The notes: a model not told the origin generated them from the sequence alone. A DNA stretch of 64,000 nucleotides from Heloderma charlesbogerti (GCA_026122225.1 JANEZZ010001897.1:806001-870000), one strand, 5' to 3'. Counted from the first letter of the stretch, positions 18,602 to 34,630 are shown. Numbers and translations are program-made.

Positions 18602-18789
18602 CTGTGGAACAGAGAGGAAATTTGGTCATTTCTTAAAGTATTTATACAGCAAAGTCCTTTACGTTAAGCTAAACATGAAATCACCACAAGATAGCAACAT
18701 AAGACAGTAAAGTAACACAAAAACTTCAACGTGAATCAGTACTACTCAGACATCTGAAAATTAACCACAGCCACTACTGTGACATACTA

Positions 18790-19070
<281 letters not shown>

Positions 19071-19277
19071 CTATAAAATTAGAAGTATATTATATCACTA
19101 ACAGTAAAGTGTAATTCATCTTTGTCATTCACCATCATTTTACCTAAGGGACATAAGATGTACCCGCTACCCAGTAAGGTACCTAATTAGTGTTGCAACA
19201 GCTAATTATAAAAAACAAACCAAAGTTGTTATAAGAATGTCATACTTGGATTTGACCGTAATACCACTATGGCTAGC

Positions 19278-19613
19278 TTTGCATGATTGTGGGGGCGTAA
19301 GAACTCACTGTTGGTTCTCTCCCCGCACCTGCAATTGCAATTTACATAATGTCCCGTGATGCAGTGCAGGTTGCCATGTCATCTGAACCCAATGCGCATC
19401 GTGCTGGGGGGTGGCTTTTTATCAACCCTACAACCCTTACTGCAAGTTGTGTGTTGTAGGGTGGGTAGGACGCTACTCCTGCCCCAGGATCAGACGACAT
19501 GGCAACCTGTGCTGCATCTCAGGTCATTATGTAATGCCCGATCGCACAGCCGGCATGTGCGGGGGCAGGGAAAGAACCACCGATTGGTTCTTTCACCCCC
19601 ACAATCGTGCAAA
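19278..19613. mobile_element. fold-back element, about 336 bp
   Basis: The left arm TTTGCATGATTGTGGGGGCG pairs with the right arm ending CCCCCACAATCGTGCAAA. Further inside, GCAGGTTGCCATGTCATCTGA pairs with TCAGACGACATGGCAACCTG, and TTGTGTGTTGTAGGGTGGG with ACCCTACAAC. Nearly the whole length is one imperfect palindrome, rich in CpG compared with the surrounding intron. No target duplication is clear. Confidence 0.8.
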
Positions 19614-20240
19614 CCCAGCTCATGTGAAAACTGCACTTTCTAACTTGAAATGCTGCAGTGTAAATGAAACCAGCAACACATTAAAATAAATTGTAAGTTG
19701 GTTTTTCAGCATCTTCTATTTAGAGGGCTTTCCTGGCTCAAGAATAAAATAACAAATAATGTTATTAAAACATGCACACTGGTGATAAAAAATCAAGTCA
19801 CTACATTGAAAGAGCAACACCATCTATATATCAATCTGGTTGATAGCATGGAAATGGATAATTTCATCATTTGGCTAGTTTACACTTCACTGGAACACTG
19901 GTATACCTGAATGACACAATTTGTCACTGCCCCCTTGTAAAGTAGAGCACCCCCCCAACAGTCCTTCAGATACATCCCTGAACACTTATCAAAGCAAATA
20001 CTTTATGTTCTGCACATGAAGTGTGAAAACAGCTCTGAATTCTCATTGGAAAACCCTTTTTGCATTTTATGAGAGAGCTTTCTTGTTAAAAAGGCACTGA
20101 ATAGTCTGTGTTCAAATATTGTTTCCCATTATGTGTTTCAGAACTATTGGTTCTCTACTGGGGAACTACTGCATATCAGTAAAATACATATGCCTTGGCT
20201 GTATTTTAACTGTACAAGTTATAACTGAAAAACGATTTTA

Positions 20241-20372
<132 letters not shown>

Positions 20373-20624
20373 TTAAAATGGACTAGTGAAATGCAGATAA
20401 CTAATCTATGAAAGAATCAACAGCTAAAATCTTTGTTCAACATTCTAAATAGTTTAGTATTGACTAGTTCATGAAGTACTTTGTATTCTTCTAGACTAAT
20501 ATTAACATAAAATCTGAAATCACAAAGAGTGGGGCAACATTACACACTTGCTAAGCATAAACAATAGTGTTACATAAACATTTGAATAATTAAATATGCA
20601 TATTTCAAGGCTTACAAGCTAGGA

Positions 20625-21235
20625 TTGATTTACTGATTTATTATGTTTATAAGACACCTATAAAACAGGTTCTCTAGGCACTATACAATTAAAAAATTAA
20701 AGAGTAATCAATATAAAGACCTAAGAACACAACAGTAAAACCAACACCATAAAAATACAGGAGCATACACAAAAGCCAATAAGATAAAAATACAACACAA
20801 AGCCAACCCAACAGAATAAAGTAAAAATACAGAGCTAAAATGAGCCCCAAAATAAAACAAGAGTTAAAACCACCATGTAATAGGGATTAAAATAGCAAAA
20901 ATCAAAAGGCCTGGGACAACAATAAAAAGTCTTGACCTCGCAATGGAAAGGAGACAAATGTTGGTGCCAAGTTAATTTTCTTGGGGAGAGTATTTCATAA
21001 CTACCATAACTGGGTGGCACCCCACCAAGAAGGTCCTCCTCTCTAGAAGCCACCCTATGAGCTTCAGAACGAAGGGGCACTTAAGGAGGTCCTTCACAGA
21101 TGATCTTAAGGCACAGGTTAGGCACATATAGGAAGAGGCGTTCCTTCAGATACTGAGGTCGCAAGCCATGAAGAGCTTCATAGGTCAAAACCAGCACTTT
21201 GAAATGGGCTTGGAAATGAACTGGCATTTCAGAAG
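20625..21235 (-). mobile_element. L2/CR1-group LINE 3' end
   Basis: Read on the minus strand it carries the end of the RT-downstream region (AAGCCCATTTCAAAGTGCTG, ATGAAGCTCTTCATGG) and then an A/T-rich 3' UTR. It is 5' truncated and has many stops. Confidence 0.65.
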
Positions 21236-24208
<2,973 letters not shown>

Positions 24209-25465
24209 TTATGTTATCACGTGTTCTGGCTCAGCTTTATATGTACATATAAAATTCTTCCATACTGACTTAGTCCAATCAAACAAATGGATTATGAAAG
24301 TACCATCCAAACCAGAGCCTTCGTGTATCTACATATAATTTTAGTTTGTGTAAGACCACATATGGTGGAGAATCTTATTAGGCTGGGGCTGCTAGCTGCT
24401 CATAAAGAAATCTTTACAAAACATAACTTAGAATGGGCTAGTGAAACAGAGAAACAGGAGATTGGTGAAGATTTTAAGAGAGGTCAGTTGTTGCAACACC
24501 AGATTCAGAATACAGATGGGTTGTGCATAGCAATCAAATGGGAGAAGGTTGTGAACAATTTAATAACATGCCTTCTATAAAGAGAAGGAATTAAAAGGTT
24601 GGTGGTAGGTCAAGATGGCAGAGAAGAATATACATTCGGAGGCCATCCTCATGGGGGCGCCTCGGGAATTCACGGAGACCATGACTTCCTGGGAGCTGCA
24701 CCCTATTCCAACTGGGCCCACCATGTAGCGGGTTGTGTTTGTTTCTGGAGACGTAGGGAATGACCTGGAAATCGGGGATATATCTACCACCCCCTTGTCA
24801 TGGTCAGATCACTACTTGGTGGGGTAGGACTTCTTGGTTCCACAACCCTCCAAAGGGGTGGAGGACCCATTAAGATGGTCCACCCCAGGCATCTTATGGA
24901 TCCAAATGGATTCCTGACTGCGCTTGGGGATTCTTTGGAGCATGTAAACAGCCCCTTGGTCGAGACCCTGGTGGATGGCTGGAATGCTGCAATCACTGGG
25001 GCATTAGACTGTGTGGCTCCGAAACACCCTCTCCCCCTGAACAGAGCTCAGACTACACCATGGTTCACCATATGGTTGTGAGCTCTGAAGCGGGAGGTGA
25101 GACGGCTAGAGCGCCGGTGGCGGAAATCTCGCTCCGAAGATGATCGGACACAGGTTAGAACTGTAGCTTCAGACTACCACATGGCAATAACAGCAGCAAT
25201 TTTTTTTTTATGCTGCCTCTATCGCGTCTGCAGAGTGCTATCCCAGGACGCTGTTCCAAATGGTATGGAACCTGGTCGGTCCAGTTGTTCTGGAACCAAT
25301 GGAGCATTCTAAGGCCTCCTGTGATGAGTTTGCAAAGCACCTTTGCCGATAAAATCGACCAGATCAGGAGTGCTATTCCCTGCACTATGGCTAGTTAGTG
25401 AATGAGGGGCAGCCAGTGGCAGACTGGTTGCGTGGGATCGGTTCCAGCTTCTTCCTCCTGAGGAA

Positions 25466-26302
25466 GTGGACAAGGTGCTTTCATCTTTAAGACCAACCAC
25501 CTGCTTACTTGATCCATGCCCATCTTGGCTCATTATGAGCTGCAGGGAGAGACTCAGGGAGGGGATCAAGGTGGTGGTGAATGCCTTCCTTGAGGAGGGA
25601 ATGATGCCATCAGCCCTCAAGGAGGTGGTGATAAGACCACTGTTAAAGAAGTCCTCCTTGGATCCCCAAGACTTGAACAACTTTTGCTCAGTCTCAAATC
25701 TGCTGTTTTGGGGCAAGGTGATTGAGTGGGTGGTAGCTTTGCGGTTGCAGGCACACTTGGAAGAAGCCGATTATCTGGATCCATTTCAATTGGGCTTCAG
25801 GCCTGGGCATGGGACAGAAATGGCCTTGGTCGCCTTGGTGGATGATATGGGGAAGGCTCTGGATAGGGACGAATGCTCCTTCCTTGTTCTCCTTGATCTC
25901 TCAGCGGCTTTTGGTACCATTGACCATGGTATCCTCCTGGAACACCTGGAGGGGTTGGGCATAGGGGACCCTTTATTACGGTGGTTCCATTCCTTCCTCC
26001 CTGGCAGGTACCAGAGGGTAGCTCTGGGGGAGGAGACTTCAGACCCTTGGCTGCTCACTTGTGGGGTGCCACAGGGTTCTATTCTCTCCCCGATGTTATT
26101 TAACATCTATATGAAGCCACTGGGGGCTATCATCAGGAAGTTTGGGGTGCAGTGTCACCAATATGCAGATGACACGCAACTCTGCCTCTCATTTAAATCC
26201 TCACCAAGGGAGGATGTAGAAACCCTGTCCAAGTGTCTGGAGTCAGTGAGTGGCTGGATGGGAAAGACTAAGCTGAAACTGAACCCCGACAAAACCAAAT
26301 AA
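25466..26302 (+). pseudogene. L2-like LINE reverse transcriptase (278-codon frame)
   Basis: RT motifs are in order: LQAHLEEADYLDPFQLGFRPG, FLVLLDLSAAFGTIDH (the first catalytic Asp region), CGVPQGSILSPMLFNIYM, the catalytic HQYADDTQL, and LKLNPDKTK. The core is open for 278 codons with the YADD Asp pair intact. The rest of ORF2 is broken (stops before 25466 and after 26302), so the copy cannot be active. Confidence 0.9.
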
Positions 26303-26427
26303 CGTTTTGTGGGTTATAAGGGGAGGTTGGGGGATGTTGACCTGGGTTAGGGGTGCGAGTACCCCTGAAGGACCAGGTCCGCAGTCTGGGGGTCATTTTA
26401 GACTCCCAGATGTCCATGGAGGCTTAG

Positions 26428-26745
26428 GTGTCAGCCGTGAGCCAGGCAGCGCTGTACCAGCTCCATCTGATATGGTGGCTGTGCCCCTATCTCCCTAACC
26501 ATCTGCTCCCATCAGAAGTTCATGCCCTGGTCTCCTCTCACCTTGACTACTGTAATGCTCTCTATGTGGGGTTGCCCTTGAAGATGGCTCGGAAGTTGCA
26601 GCTGGTGCAGAACGCGGCGGCCTGCCTGATTAAAGGCAGCCGTCGGCAAGACCACATTACTCCAGCGCTGAAGGAGTTGCACTGGTTACCAGTTGTTTTC
26701 CAGGCCCAATTCAAGGTGTTGGCATTGACCTTTAAAACCCCATAG
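26428..26745 (+). pseudogene. L2-like LINE, C-terminal domain of ORF2
   Basis: Encodes the post-RT domain in another frame: LVSSHLDYCNALYVGLP, KLQLVQNAAACLI, ITPALKELHWLPV. A frame change separates it from the RT frame. Confidence 0.85.
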
Positions 26746-27139
26746 GGTTATCGACTATTCTGTCTTAAAAAGAGCTTCCAAAACACTAGGGATGCCATTC
26801 AATAAGATCAGCCTTAGTAGGCCTTCTGTCTGTCCCATCATCCAGGACAGCTAGGCTGGTGAGGACTAGGGAGAGGGCCTTTTCTGTGGTGGTCCCCACT
26901 CTGTGGAATTCCCTCCACCTAGTGACCTCCACTCTTTGATAAGCTTCTGCTGGGCTTTAAAAACCTGGCAGTTCAGGCAGGCATTTTGGGTGGGTTAGAT
27001 TTTTTTAGAGCAGTGTTCTTTTGTCCAGTTGATTATGTAAATTTGTTGTATTTCGTGTTATTAGTATTGTATGCTGCCTAGAGTGGCCAGGTAGCCAGTG
27101 AGATGGGTGGCTAATAAATCTAATAAAAATAAATTAATT

Positions 27140-27440
27140 AAGATCACAGGGCAGTGTACAGATAAAATCAATTTAAATAGTATAAAACAATAAATCATTT
27201 AAACAGCTAAAAGCATATTAAACCATTAAACAAGCTAATACTAATTAGAAAATCTAAAACAATAAAACAGTTAAAACAATGTGCAACTTCAGGGAATTCA
27301 GTTACCCTCAAAGGCTTGGTGTTTCAGATGGAGTATGTAGGATATGGTTTTCAAGAGCCACTGACAATGTCTTTGTTCCTTTAGAGAGTTCAAAGTAAAA
27401 GGGAAGGGAAACTGGCAGGAGCTTAGGCATCCATTGTTGG
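27140..27440 (-). mobile_element. LINE 3' tail, minus orientation
   Basis: Starts GATCACAGGGCAGTGTACAG next to an A-rich run with repeated AAAACAATAAA. It resembles the 3' UTR of an L2/CR1-group LINE and abuts the preceding L2 in the opposite orientation. Confidence 0.5.
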
Positions 27441-28114
27441 GGGGCTCCCAAGGTTATGGGCACTAAAGATTAAAAATATTTTTAATGGCATTTGGACAGA
27501 GGTGTACTGTCATATCCTCTGCTGCAGCAGAAGTGAGGATCTTGTGTTCCTATTGTGGCTGAGAGGGACTGATTGCGTGATTACCTCATCTATGGAAAAA
27601 CATTTGCATTATGAGATTCTTTTGAATGGATGAAGGAACTTGCAAATGAGATATAACCACTAACATTTTAATTAGGAAGCATGCCACTGTTCTCAATCTG
27701 TAGAAGAAAAGCTTTATTAAGTGCTGCTACAGAACTGTCTATAGCTGTAACAGAGAAAGTAACAAAGTATCAAAGGATTATGAACTTCTCTTCCATCAAC
27801 TCCATATCTTTGTTTTCATATTTTAATGTTTTGGTTGTATGGGGAAAGTATTTTTTTAACACCGTGACTCTAGTCAAATTCCCTAACTTACATTTTTATT
27901 CATATACTAAAAACAACGAGACAAGCAAATGTTTTGATGACTAGTTTTAACAGAAATGACAAATAACCATATATTATGGAATTGCTTACATTTTTAGGGG
28001 TCATGCAAAATATATAATACGGAGTTATCTGCACCATGATACTCAGTATTATTTGCACCAGATGTGACACTCGCATGCATCACCAGTATCAAAGCGGGGA
28101 GGGGAGCAATTCAC

Positions 28115-28185
28115 TATTTCATATCATAGAATAGTAGGGTTGGAAGGGGCCTGTAAGACCATCGAGTCCAACCCCCATTTCAGAG
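28115..28185 (-). mobile_element. CR1 3' end fragment
   Basis: CATAGAATAGTAGGGTTGG followed by AAGGGGCCTGTAAGACCATC and GAGTCCAACCCC is the conserved CR1 3' UTR. It matches the end of the large CR1 at 54.35 kb. Confidence 0.85.
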
Positions 28186-28351
28186 TCACAGAATAGCTCT
28201 TAATACAAATTGATATTCTCTCATCCCACTAACTTACACTCTTGCTTCATATTTTAGAACCTGTACAAGGAAAAGAAGAATAATCTAGCCAAATTATACA
28301 GATGATGTAATACAGATAATCTAGGCTACATAAAGATAATTCTAACATTTA

Positions 28352-28580
28352 AGACAGTGTGATGTAGTGGTCAGAGTGTTGGACTAGGACTCAGAAGATC
28401 CGGGTTCTAGGTGCCACTCAGCTATGAAGCTCACTGGGTGACTTTGAGCCAGTCACTGACTCTCAGCCTAACCTAACCTACCTCACAGTGTTGCGGTGAG
28501 GATAAAATAGAGAGGGGGATCATCTAAGCCACCTTGGGTTCCTTGGAGGAAAAAAGGTGGGATATAAATGTAATAATAAA
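28352..28580 (+). mobile_element. tRNA-derived SINE, copy 2 (diverged)
   Basis: Same family as the copies at 11.4, 37.5 and 57.1 kb but with more substitutions: GTGATGTAGTGG, GGTTCTAGGTGCC at the B box, and tail GGTGGGATATAAATG. The B box is damaged. Confidence 0.85.
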
Positions 28581-28589
28581 TTTTAAAAA

Positions 28590-29518
28590 TAAAAATATTT
28601 TAATAGGATGCATGAGCAAAAATCAACAAAATACCTGTTTAAACAACCATTTGTTTATCTAAAGGATGTTCTAAAATCATTTTTAGCGAATTGCTATTAC
28701 GTTAAGTTAACATTAACAAAATAATGTTTTGTTAAATAATGGCATATTATAGGAATATTTTATTTTTATAGCACATTTAGTATGCAAATTTCTTTATAGC
28801 AATTCCCCTTTTACTGTCATAACCACTCTGTGAAGCAGGCCATACATATATTCATTTTACAGATTGGATATGGTGGCTGAGAGATCTGTTATACTGAAGA
28901 CTGTATATTTGAACAAATACCTGCAATCAGTATGCAAGTTATGTTCTGTTAATTCACAAGCAAATGATAGTAAGAAACTTTGGAATAATGAATGGCTACA
29001 CAACCTTAGATGTTTAGCTGAACTGGGGTTACAATTCTTGATAACACTTCACATGTTACATGGCAGATGTGTTTAGAACATGTTTCCTCGTGCTCATATA
29101 ATGAAGACCACATCTGAAAGGGAGGTTCAAGACTAAATATTCAGTAGTCATCCATCAGGGAGTTGTAACTGGGCACACAAGGATTTCATTCAAAATATGA
29201 ATTTACTATGTAAATTTGAAACAACTCTTTGACATCTGTCACATCTCCAAACTAACTGCTGTCATAAGCCCTTCTTAGAATATCAGACTAATGTAATTAT
29301 GGAGCTATATTATCTATTTTAGACATTTTAAGGCCACTTTTCTGTTAACTGTGGCCTACAAAAAAGAAAATTTAAAAATAATCTGAAGACAAGCAGCATC
29401 AAAACAATGAATAAGTAAGATCTAAAAAATGCTGCTTTAGATATTAGACCACCATGGTCATCCTCTAGCTTTTCCTCAATATTTTGTAATTTTTTTCAGA
29501 CAGAGAAGATAGGCTTAC
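28590..29518. other. STAG1 intron H/I, no element recognised
   Basis: AT-rich unclassified sequence between the SINE and exon H. Confidence 0.4.
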
Positions 29519-29626
29519 TTTTTGTGAAGGAACTCCCCTGCTGCTACTGCAACAGGCCGATGTGCAGAATACACCAAATGATAAACATTCTCACAGTCTT
29601 CATTGGACAAAGCTTCTTCACTTCCA
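29519..29626 (-). CDS. STAG1: STAG1 exon H
   Basis: This 108-nt exon completes the histidine and reads [17 protein letters not shown] through VAAGEFLHK plus two bases of a lysine codon. The acceptor is tttcag and the donor gtaagc. [11 protein letters not shown] is diagnostic for SA-1 against SA-2, which has [11 protein letters not shown]. Confidence 0.97.
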
Positions 29627-29869
29627 CTGAAAGTCAGAATACACAATTTGAATAAAAGCACTCAGCTTCAGCTTTACCATCTCCCCTAAGTTACCTTTAA
29701 AACAACATACACAAACCTAACTAAGCCTCATCCAAAATTCAGTGACTTCAACCAAGGTTGTTACATGAACATCAGATACTGAAATATGCCATGCCAAAAA
29801 TTAACACCAAAAATTATATTCTAAGCAAAATGACTATTTTGTAGGGAAAATTCAGGGAAATCCAGGTAT

Positions 29870-30166
29870 ATTGGGCTGGATCCAAAAGTTGCCCTTCTGT
29901 CCATGGAAACAGTCCTTCTGTTAATGGAAAGGCCTTCAATCCAACCGAGGGTTCCACTAACAGAAGGAAAGGGAAGTCGATTTTCATCAGTTCCTCCTCC
30001 CCACTGCAGCCCCCCATACCAACTCCCATGATGTTCTGGAGGGTCCTCCTACCTTCTGGAGCAGATCTTCCTGGGCTGCAGTGGAAGTCCCCTATGGCTT
30101 CTGTTAGTGGGCAGATTCATTTCCATGAATGGAACTCTGCTCACACAAACTCTGGAACCAACCCAT
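29870..30166. mobile_element. MITE with GGATCCA-type inverted ends
   Basis: The left end ATTGGGCTGGATCCAAAAG is inverted at the right end (CTCTGGAACCAACCCATTG). Internal CCTTCTGTTAATGG and CCACTAACAGAAGG are also complementary. The same end type is seen at 48.80-48.97 and 34.81-35.79 kb. Confidence 0.65.
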
Positions 30167-30169
30167 TGC

Positions 30170-31190
30170 CCAATGCTCTTTTGCAGAATGAGCTGATGTT
30201 CACTTGACTAAGTAAACAAGGTTCTATAGAATAAAGCATTTCTCGTATCTATAATGAAGTGGAGTTTAACTGGAAGTAGCCTCTAAACTCAGAAAGTGAG
30301 TATCTTGCTGTCACTGATCAGAGACATTAGAAAGCTGATTCACACATAATCAAGTGACATAAATGTAACATGATGTCTTGTGGCTAAATGCATGAATGTT
30401 TCCTATTTAAAAGTATTTCATTTGAGAGGATATAAAACCTCTGTCTGTGGTGACTCTTACCAATGTAAAACATCCCTTAAAATTATCTAGTGATGAGCAT
30501 CCATGTATGAACAGGGCCTAGGATGGAGCCTGAGGTACGTTCTTCTAATGCCAAGCCTCAATAAAGAAGGAGAAAATTGTATGTATTGGTGTACAGAAAT
30601 CATAGCAATTATGCTTATTATGGTCCCTTGGTCCCTGAGTAAGTAATTTTATCTTAACACTTCTCTTTCATTGACAAACATAGCATGGAAAACTGGTGGG
30701 ACTCCATTAGAAACATTTTCATTAGCATAATTCCAATTCATAAACACGAGGAGATACTATCTCTAATTGTTGTTTTGATTATAACATGCATTCATGTACA
30801 AATTCTATTTCAGGTTCTTGCATGTGAACTCCACACAGAGTACCAGATGATTTTTCTCAGCTTTATAGCAATAGCCCATTTCCCCACTTTACACACTGCA
30901 TAATGGATTCCTAGGCCTACTCTGGAATGGAAAGCATAGCTTTTTCTTGTACTTCAACCAACTTTTAGAAGTACACTTTTCCAAAAGGCCTAAACCATGC
31001 CATAACGTTTCCACTCTTCTCTTTTCCTTCTTTGCTAGAAACTGTGGACTACAGTCCAGTGTAGACATAACATGCCCAATCTGCTACCCACAGGTAGGAA
31101 ATAGTGCAGGACAGGAGAAATTAAGGAATGCACAAATTCCTTCCTCCCTTCCATGGTTTACTTTAACCATGATGTAGCAGGAGATGAGCA
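30170..31190. other. STAG1 intron G/H, no element recognised
   Basis: No recognisable repeat or gene. Confidence 0.4.
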
Positions 31191-31560
31191 ATTTATTTTT
31201 TAAGATTTGTATTCTGTCCTTCCAAAATTTTTCCAGAGTGGGTAACTGAACATAATAAAAACAATTACATAATAATAAAATAGAGATAAAATCTTAGAAA
31301 CCAAAACAGCAACAAAAGATACTAATATTGATAAAACTACCAATTAAAATGTCTGGGAAAATAAAAGTCTTTGCCAAGTGTCAAAATGACAAAAAAGCAG
31401 ATGGTAGGCAAGCCTTTCTGGAGAAAGCATTCCTTGTCTGGGGCAGTGGTACTATCCACATTGAACACTAACCAGGATTACTCTCATAGCTAGTCTGAAA
31501 CAGGTTTTATGTACTGGTTAGCACTGAGGTTGACATAATACCACACCACAGTTAAAGCAA
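31190..31560 (-). mobile_element. L2/CR1-group LINE 3' end
   Basis: TTTTTAAGATTTGTATTCTGTCC, then an A-rich stretch with AATAATAAAATAGAG, then GCAAGCCTTTCTGGAGAAAG. This is a typical reversed LINE 3' UTR. It is truncated and old. Confidence 0.5.
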
Positions 31561-31818
31561 ATCATGGAAAGAACGGTGAAACCACGCAAGAGAGAGAAGA
31601 TAGATAAGAAGGAATGTGTGAGCTTGCAATACATACTCCATTTCTTAATCAAGGTTATTACATTTTAATGTTGCTCATTGCCTTGAGTGTATAATAGCCA
31701 AAGTGTATAATATCAAATATGAATAAATAAAATCTGAGAACCAGTATAACACAAAGCTAGCTATAGCAGAGCATTGGCAATGAGCCAATGGGAATTGCAC
31801 TACCTTAAAAAATACTCA

Positions 31819-31977
<159 letters not shown>

Positions 31978-32348
31978 TTATTACACATGACACCCAAGTC
32001 TCAAAAAGGCTCATTCCCATAATTCTAAACTATGGTTTAACACTATGTCAAACCTGGCCTTTGTGGGATCATATACTTCCCTCTCTCTAGTTTTCATTTG
32101 TTCTAGCTAGTTTGTCAAGACATTTGCATCAGGCAAACTATTGTATGAACAAATGAGGAAATTCAAAAATAAAGAACACACATGGGGGAAAGAGGAAATT
32201 CTCAAGCTTGCAGCATGATTCCAACCCTTCAAATCATGGTTTGAAGAATTAGAATGCAACATCCAAATTCAGTGATAAAGTGAGTGGTTATGTCACTGTG
32301 GAGCCATGGGAACATCATTTTGCCTCAGTGTACCCTATCACATAGACT

Positions 32349-32806
32349 CAGTGGCTGCATTCGGATATCACAGTAAGTCATGGTTTAACCAGATGAAAAC
32401 AAGCCTACTTTACTCCCTGAACTTGAGCGCTCCCCCCTCCCCTCTCCTCCACCACGGCCATGAGGAGATCAGAAGCTTTCCCTGCCGTTTTTGACTAACC
32501 TTAGCTTAGTGGGCCGCTCAAATCAGAAACTGTGGTTAGGCATAACTATGTTTTGTTGAAATAAGCCAGCTTTATAAATCACAGTCTGAAGTAGGCTTGT
32601 TTCAAACCATATTTAAGATTATCCACAGTTTGTCATGTTCAGATGACGTAACACACCACAGTTAATAAAAAAATCATGTAGGGGTGGAGGGAGGGTAGAC
32701 CATGCAAGCACAGAGGAGAGGGAGACCATGAGAGCACAGGGGGAGGCTAGGCTTATTCCTATCATGATAAACCATGGTTTATTTTGACATCTAAACACAG
32801 CCATTG
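32349..32806. mobile_element. fold-back MITE, about 458 bp
   Basis: The left end CAGTGGCTGCATTCGGATATC and the inverted right end (reads CAATGGCTGTGTTTAGATGTC) are imperfect inverted repeats. Inner copies of CATGGTTTA and its complement lie next to both ends. Internal parts recur elsewhere in the window (6.5 and 49.9 kb). Confidence 0.65.
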
Positions 32807-33728
32807 GGATGCTAACACATTGCTCTGAGCTCCGTGGAGGAAAGGCAGGAAATAAATGTAACTGCGAATGATATTAATTCCAGATTGCTAATTTAAAACT
32901 ACGGGCCCTTTTAACATTACCCAAGCCATGTGCTTTTCTATGAGTGTCTCTTGGGCAACTAGAGGTAACATATAAAGCAATGTCTGTGACAACTTTTTTT
33001 CTTTACATTTAAAACCTCAGTCTACCTGATAACACAGAACAGACTCAGAAGTCTCTAGCCTTCCACTGGGTAAGCAGTAGAAATATTTGTCTAGAAGAAG
33101 TGGGAGGTGCCCCTTAGTCTAAACCCAGCCAAGTCTTTTGTCCAGTAAAGAGTCATATCTCCTAGTGGATGGAGAGGAAAACACTTGCATTCTGGACCAC
33201 TGGATTGTGACAGGTATGAAGATCAGTAGGAAACTACATAGGGGGTGGCTGGTCATGATCATGGAATTAGCACATTTCTGTGAGGGGGTAATGATTCACT
33301 GGTTCAATTGCACAGTCAACCCCTGCCCATGTGGTTGGGTCATTTAAATGTTATGCATAACACGACCAACTCCGCATAAGAGTCGATCATGGGAAGAGAG
33401 ACTCTCATTTGATAAGGCTAATGTTTAAAGGGCTCCAACCTCTACCCTAAGCAGGAGATTGTACAGAACAAACAACCCTCTATATATTTTAAGATGAAAT
33501 CATTTATTGGTCTTTATAAGTCTACTAATATATATGACCTCTAGGTTAAAAAAAAGGAAAGAACACACAGCCTTTAGTTTAAGGAGCCAAGATTCTATTT
33601 CAATAGGAGTGGAGTTGTGAAGGAATCAAAATTTTATTCAGAAAAAAAGGTACTGGGAGAACAGTAAGGTTCCATTCAGGTAGGATAAAGACTATAAGCA
33701 CTGTTGCTGGAACTATAGCTATGGCAGG

Positions 33729-33747
33729 TGTGTGTGTGTGTGTGTGG
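33729..33747. repeat. (GT)n microsatellite
   Basis: About nine GT units. It lies about 150 bp from an inverted (CA)n run, so the pair could form a stem. Confidence 0.9.
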
Positions 33748-33893
33748 AGTGTGCCAAGGGTAGCTTTGCTACTATAGGCACTTTCCTGTTAGAGACAAAG
33801 ATAAGAGAAAAAAATAAGGAAGTGGGTAGGAGAACAGAGGAGTGGTTGTTTAAAAAGTGAAAAATTAAAAGGAAATACAATCTCAACTGACCA

Positions 33894-33894
<1 letters not shown>

Positions 33895-33933
<39 letters not shown>
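33895..33933. repeat. (CA)n microsatellite
   Basis: About 19 uninterrupted CA units, likely polymorphic. It lies 240 bp downstream of STAG1 exon F on the transcribed strand. Confidence 0.95.
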
Positions 33934-33935
<2 letters not shown>

Positions 33936-34176
33936 AGGTCATTATATCAAAAGAAATTGCTCGAAGAACTCGAGTATCATGTCTGCACCATAGCACAATG
34001 CCACATAGGCTCCATATAAAAGGGCAATTGCCTTTTAATATTCAAACCATGCTCATCTCAGCAATCAAAAGTATCCTATAAAATATTTAAACATGATGAT
34101 ACATTGTGTTAATGTTAATAAACATGATCTTAAAACAAGGTTAGCTTTTATGCAGTCTTAAAAATCTTACACTTAC

Positions 34177-34275
34177 CTTAAATCTATTTGTAAATAGCTC
34201 CAATTTGGGGAACAACTCTCTGTTGGTATACAGACTCTGCAAAGCTTTCAGACACTTCAATCTCACTTCACCTTG
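34177..34275 (-). CDS. STAG1: STAG1 exon F (stromalin conservative domain)
   Basis: Exactly 33 codons (99 nt, phase 0 at both ends), from [16 protein letters not shown] to LELFTNRFK. The acceptor is tttag and the donor gtaagt. The Phe in NRFK corresponds to SA-2 F371, part of the CTCF pocket. The 9.3-kb intron before it carries DIRS, L2 and BovB insertions, so correct recognition of this short exon is needed to keep the binding surface. Confidence 0.97.
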
Positions 34276-34544
34276 CTAAATAAAAACATACTAGAATTTA
34301 CTGAAAGTAATAAGATGCACAGGTAAACTAGGTACTACAGTTTTAACAATTCCTTTCATGTAATATTTTTATGGCACAAAATTATCATATTTTTATACTT
34401 ATTCAATGTTTTTCTGTTAAGTACTTGGAGTGACTTACAACATATCTAGCCATTAGAATACAGATTTCCTGATATACAATTAGATTTCTTCCCAGAAATG
34501 TTAGATTGACACAAGATAAAACTCATGATTTTGAAGGTGTTGTT

Positions 34545-34630
34545 TGGTTTTATGACTGTAAACTGCCCCAAGAGCATTTGCCAGTTAGGGGATATAAAAA
34601 TTTAAAAAACAAAGTAAGTAAGTAAGTAAA
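34545..34630 (+). mobile_element. LINE 3' tail
   Basis: GACTGTAAACTGCCCCAAGAG, GTTAGGGGATATAAAAAT, then (AAGT)n. This is the usual end of a reptilian L2/CR1-group LINE. Confidence 0.5.

Larger units (their letters stand above)
24595..27135 (+). mobile_element. L2-like LINE, 5' truncated
   Basis: Starts within the end of the endonuclease domain (24.6-24.85 kb, SDHYLV). It continues through the linker, a reverse transcriptase and the C-terminal domain, and ends in a 3' UTR with GTGGCTAATAAATC. It is antisense to STAG1 within the H/I intron. Several stops and frameshifts lie outside the RT core. Confidence 0.85.

Noticed and set aside
24287..24580. 97-codon frame just upstream of the L2-like LINE
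   Set aside because: No recognisable motif and no splice sites joining it to STAG1. It is on the opposite strand and may be chance.
33719..33931. 70-codon frame with Cys-Val repeats
   Set aside because: Translation of the CA/GT microsatellites.
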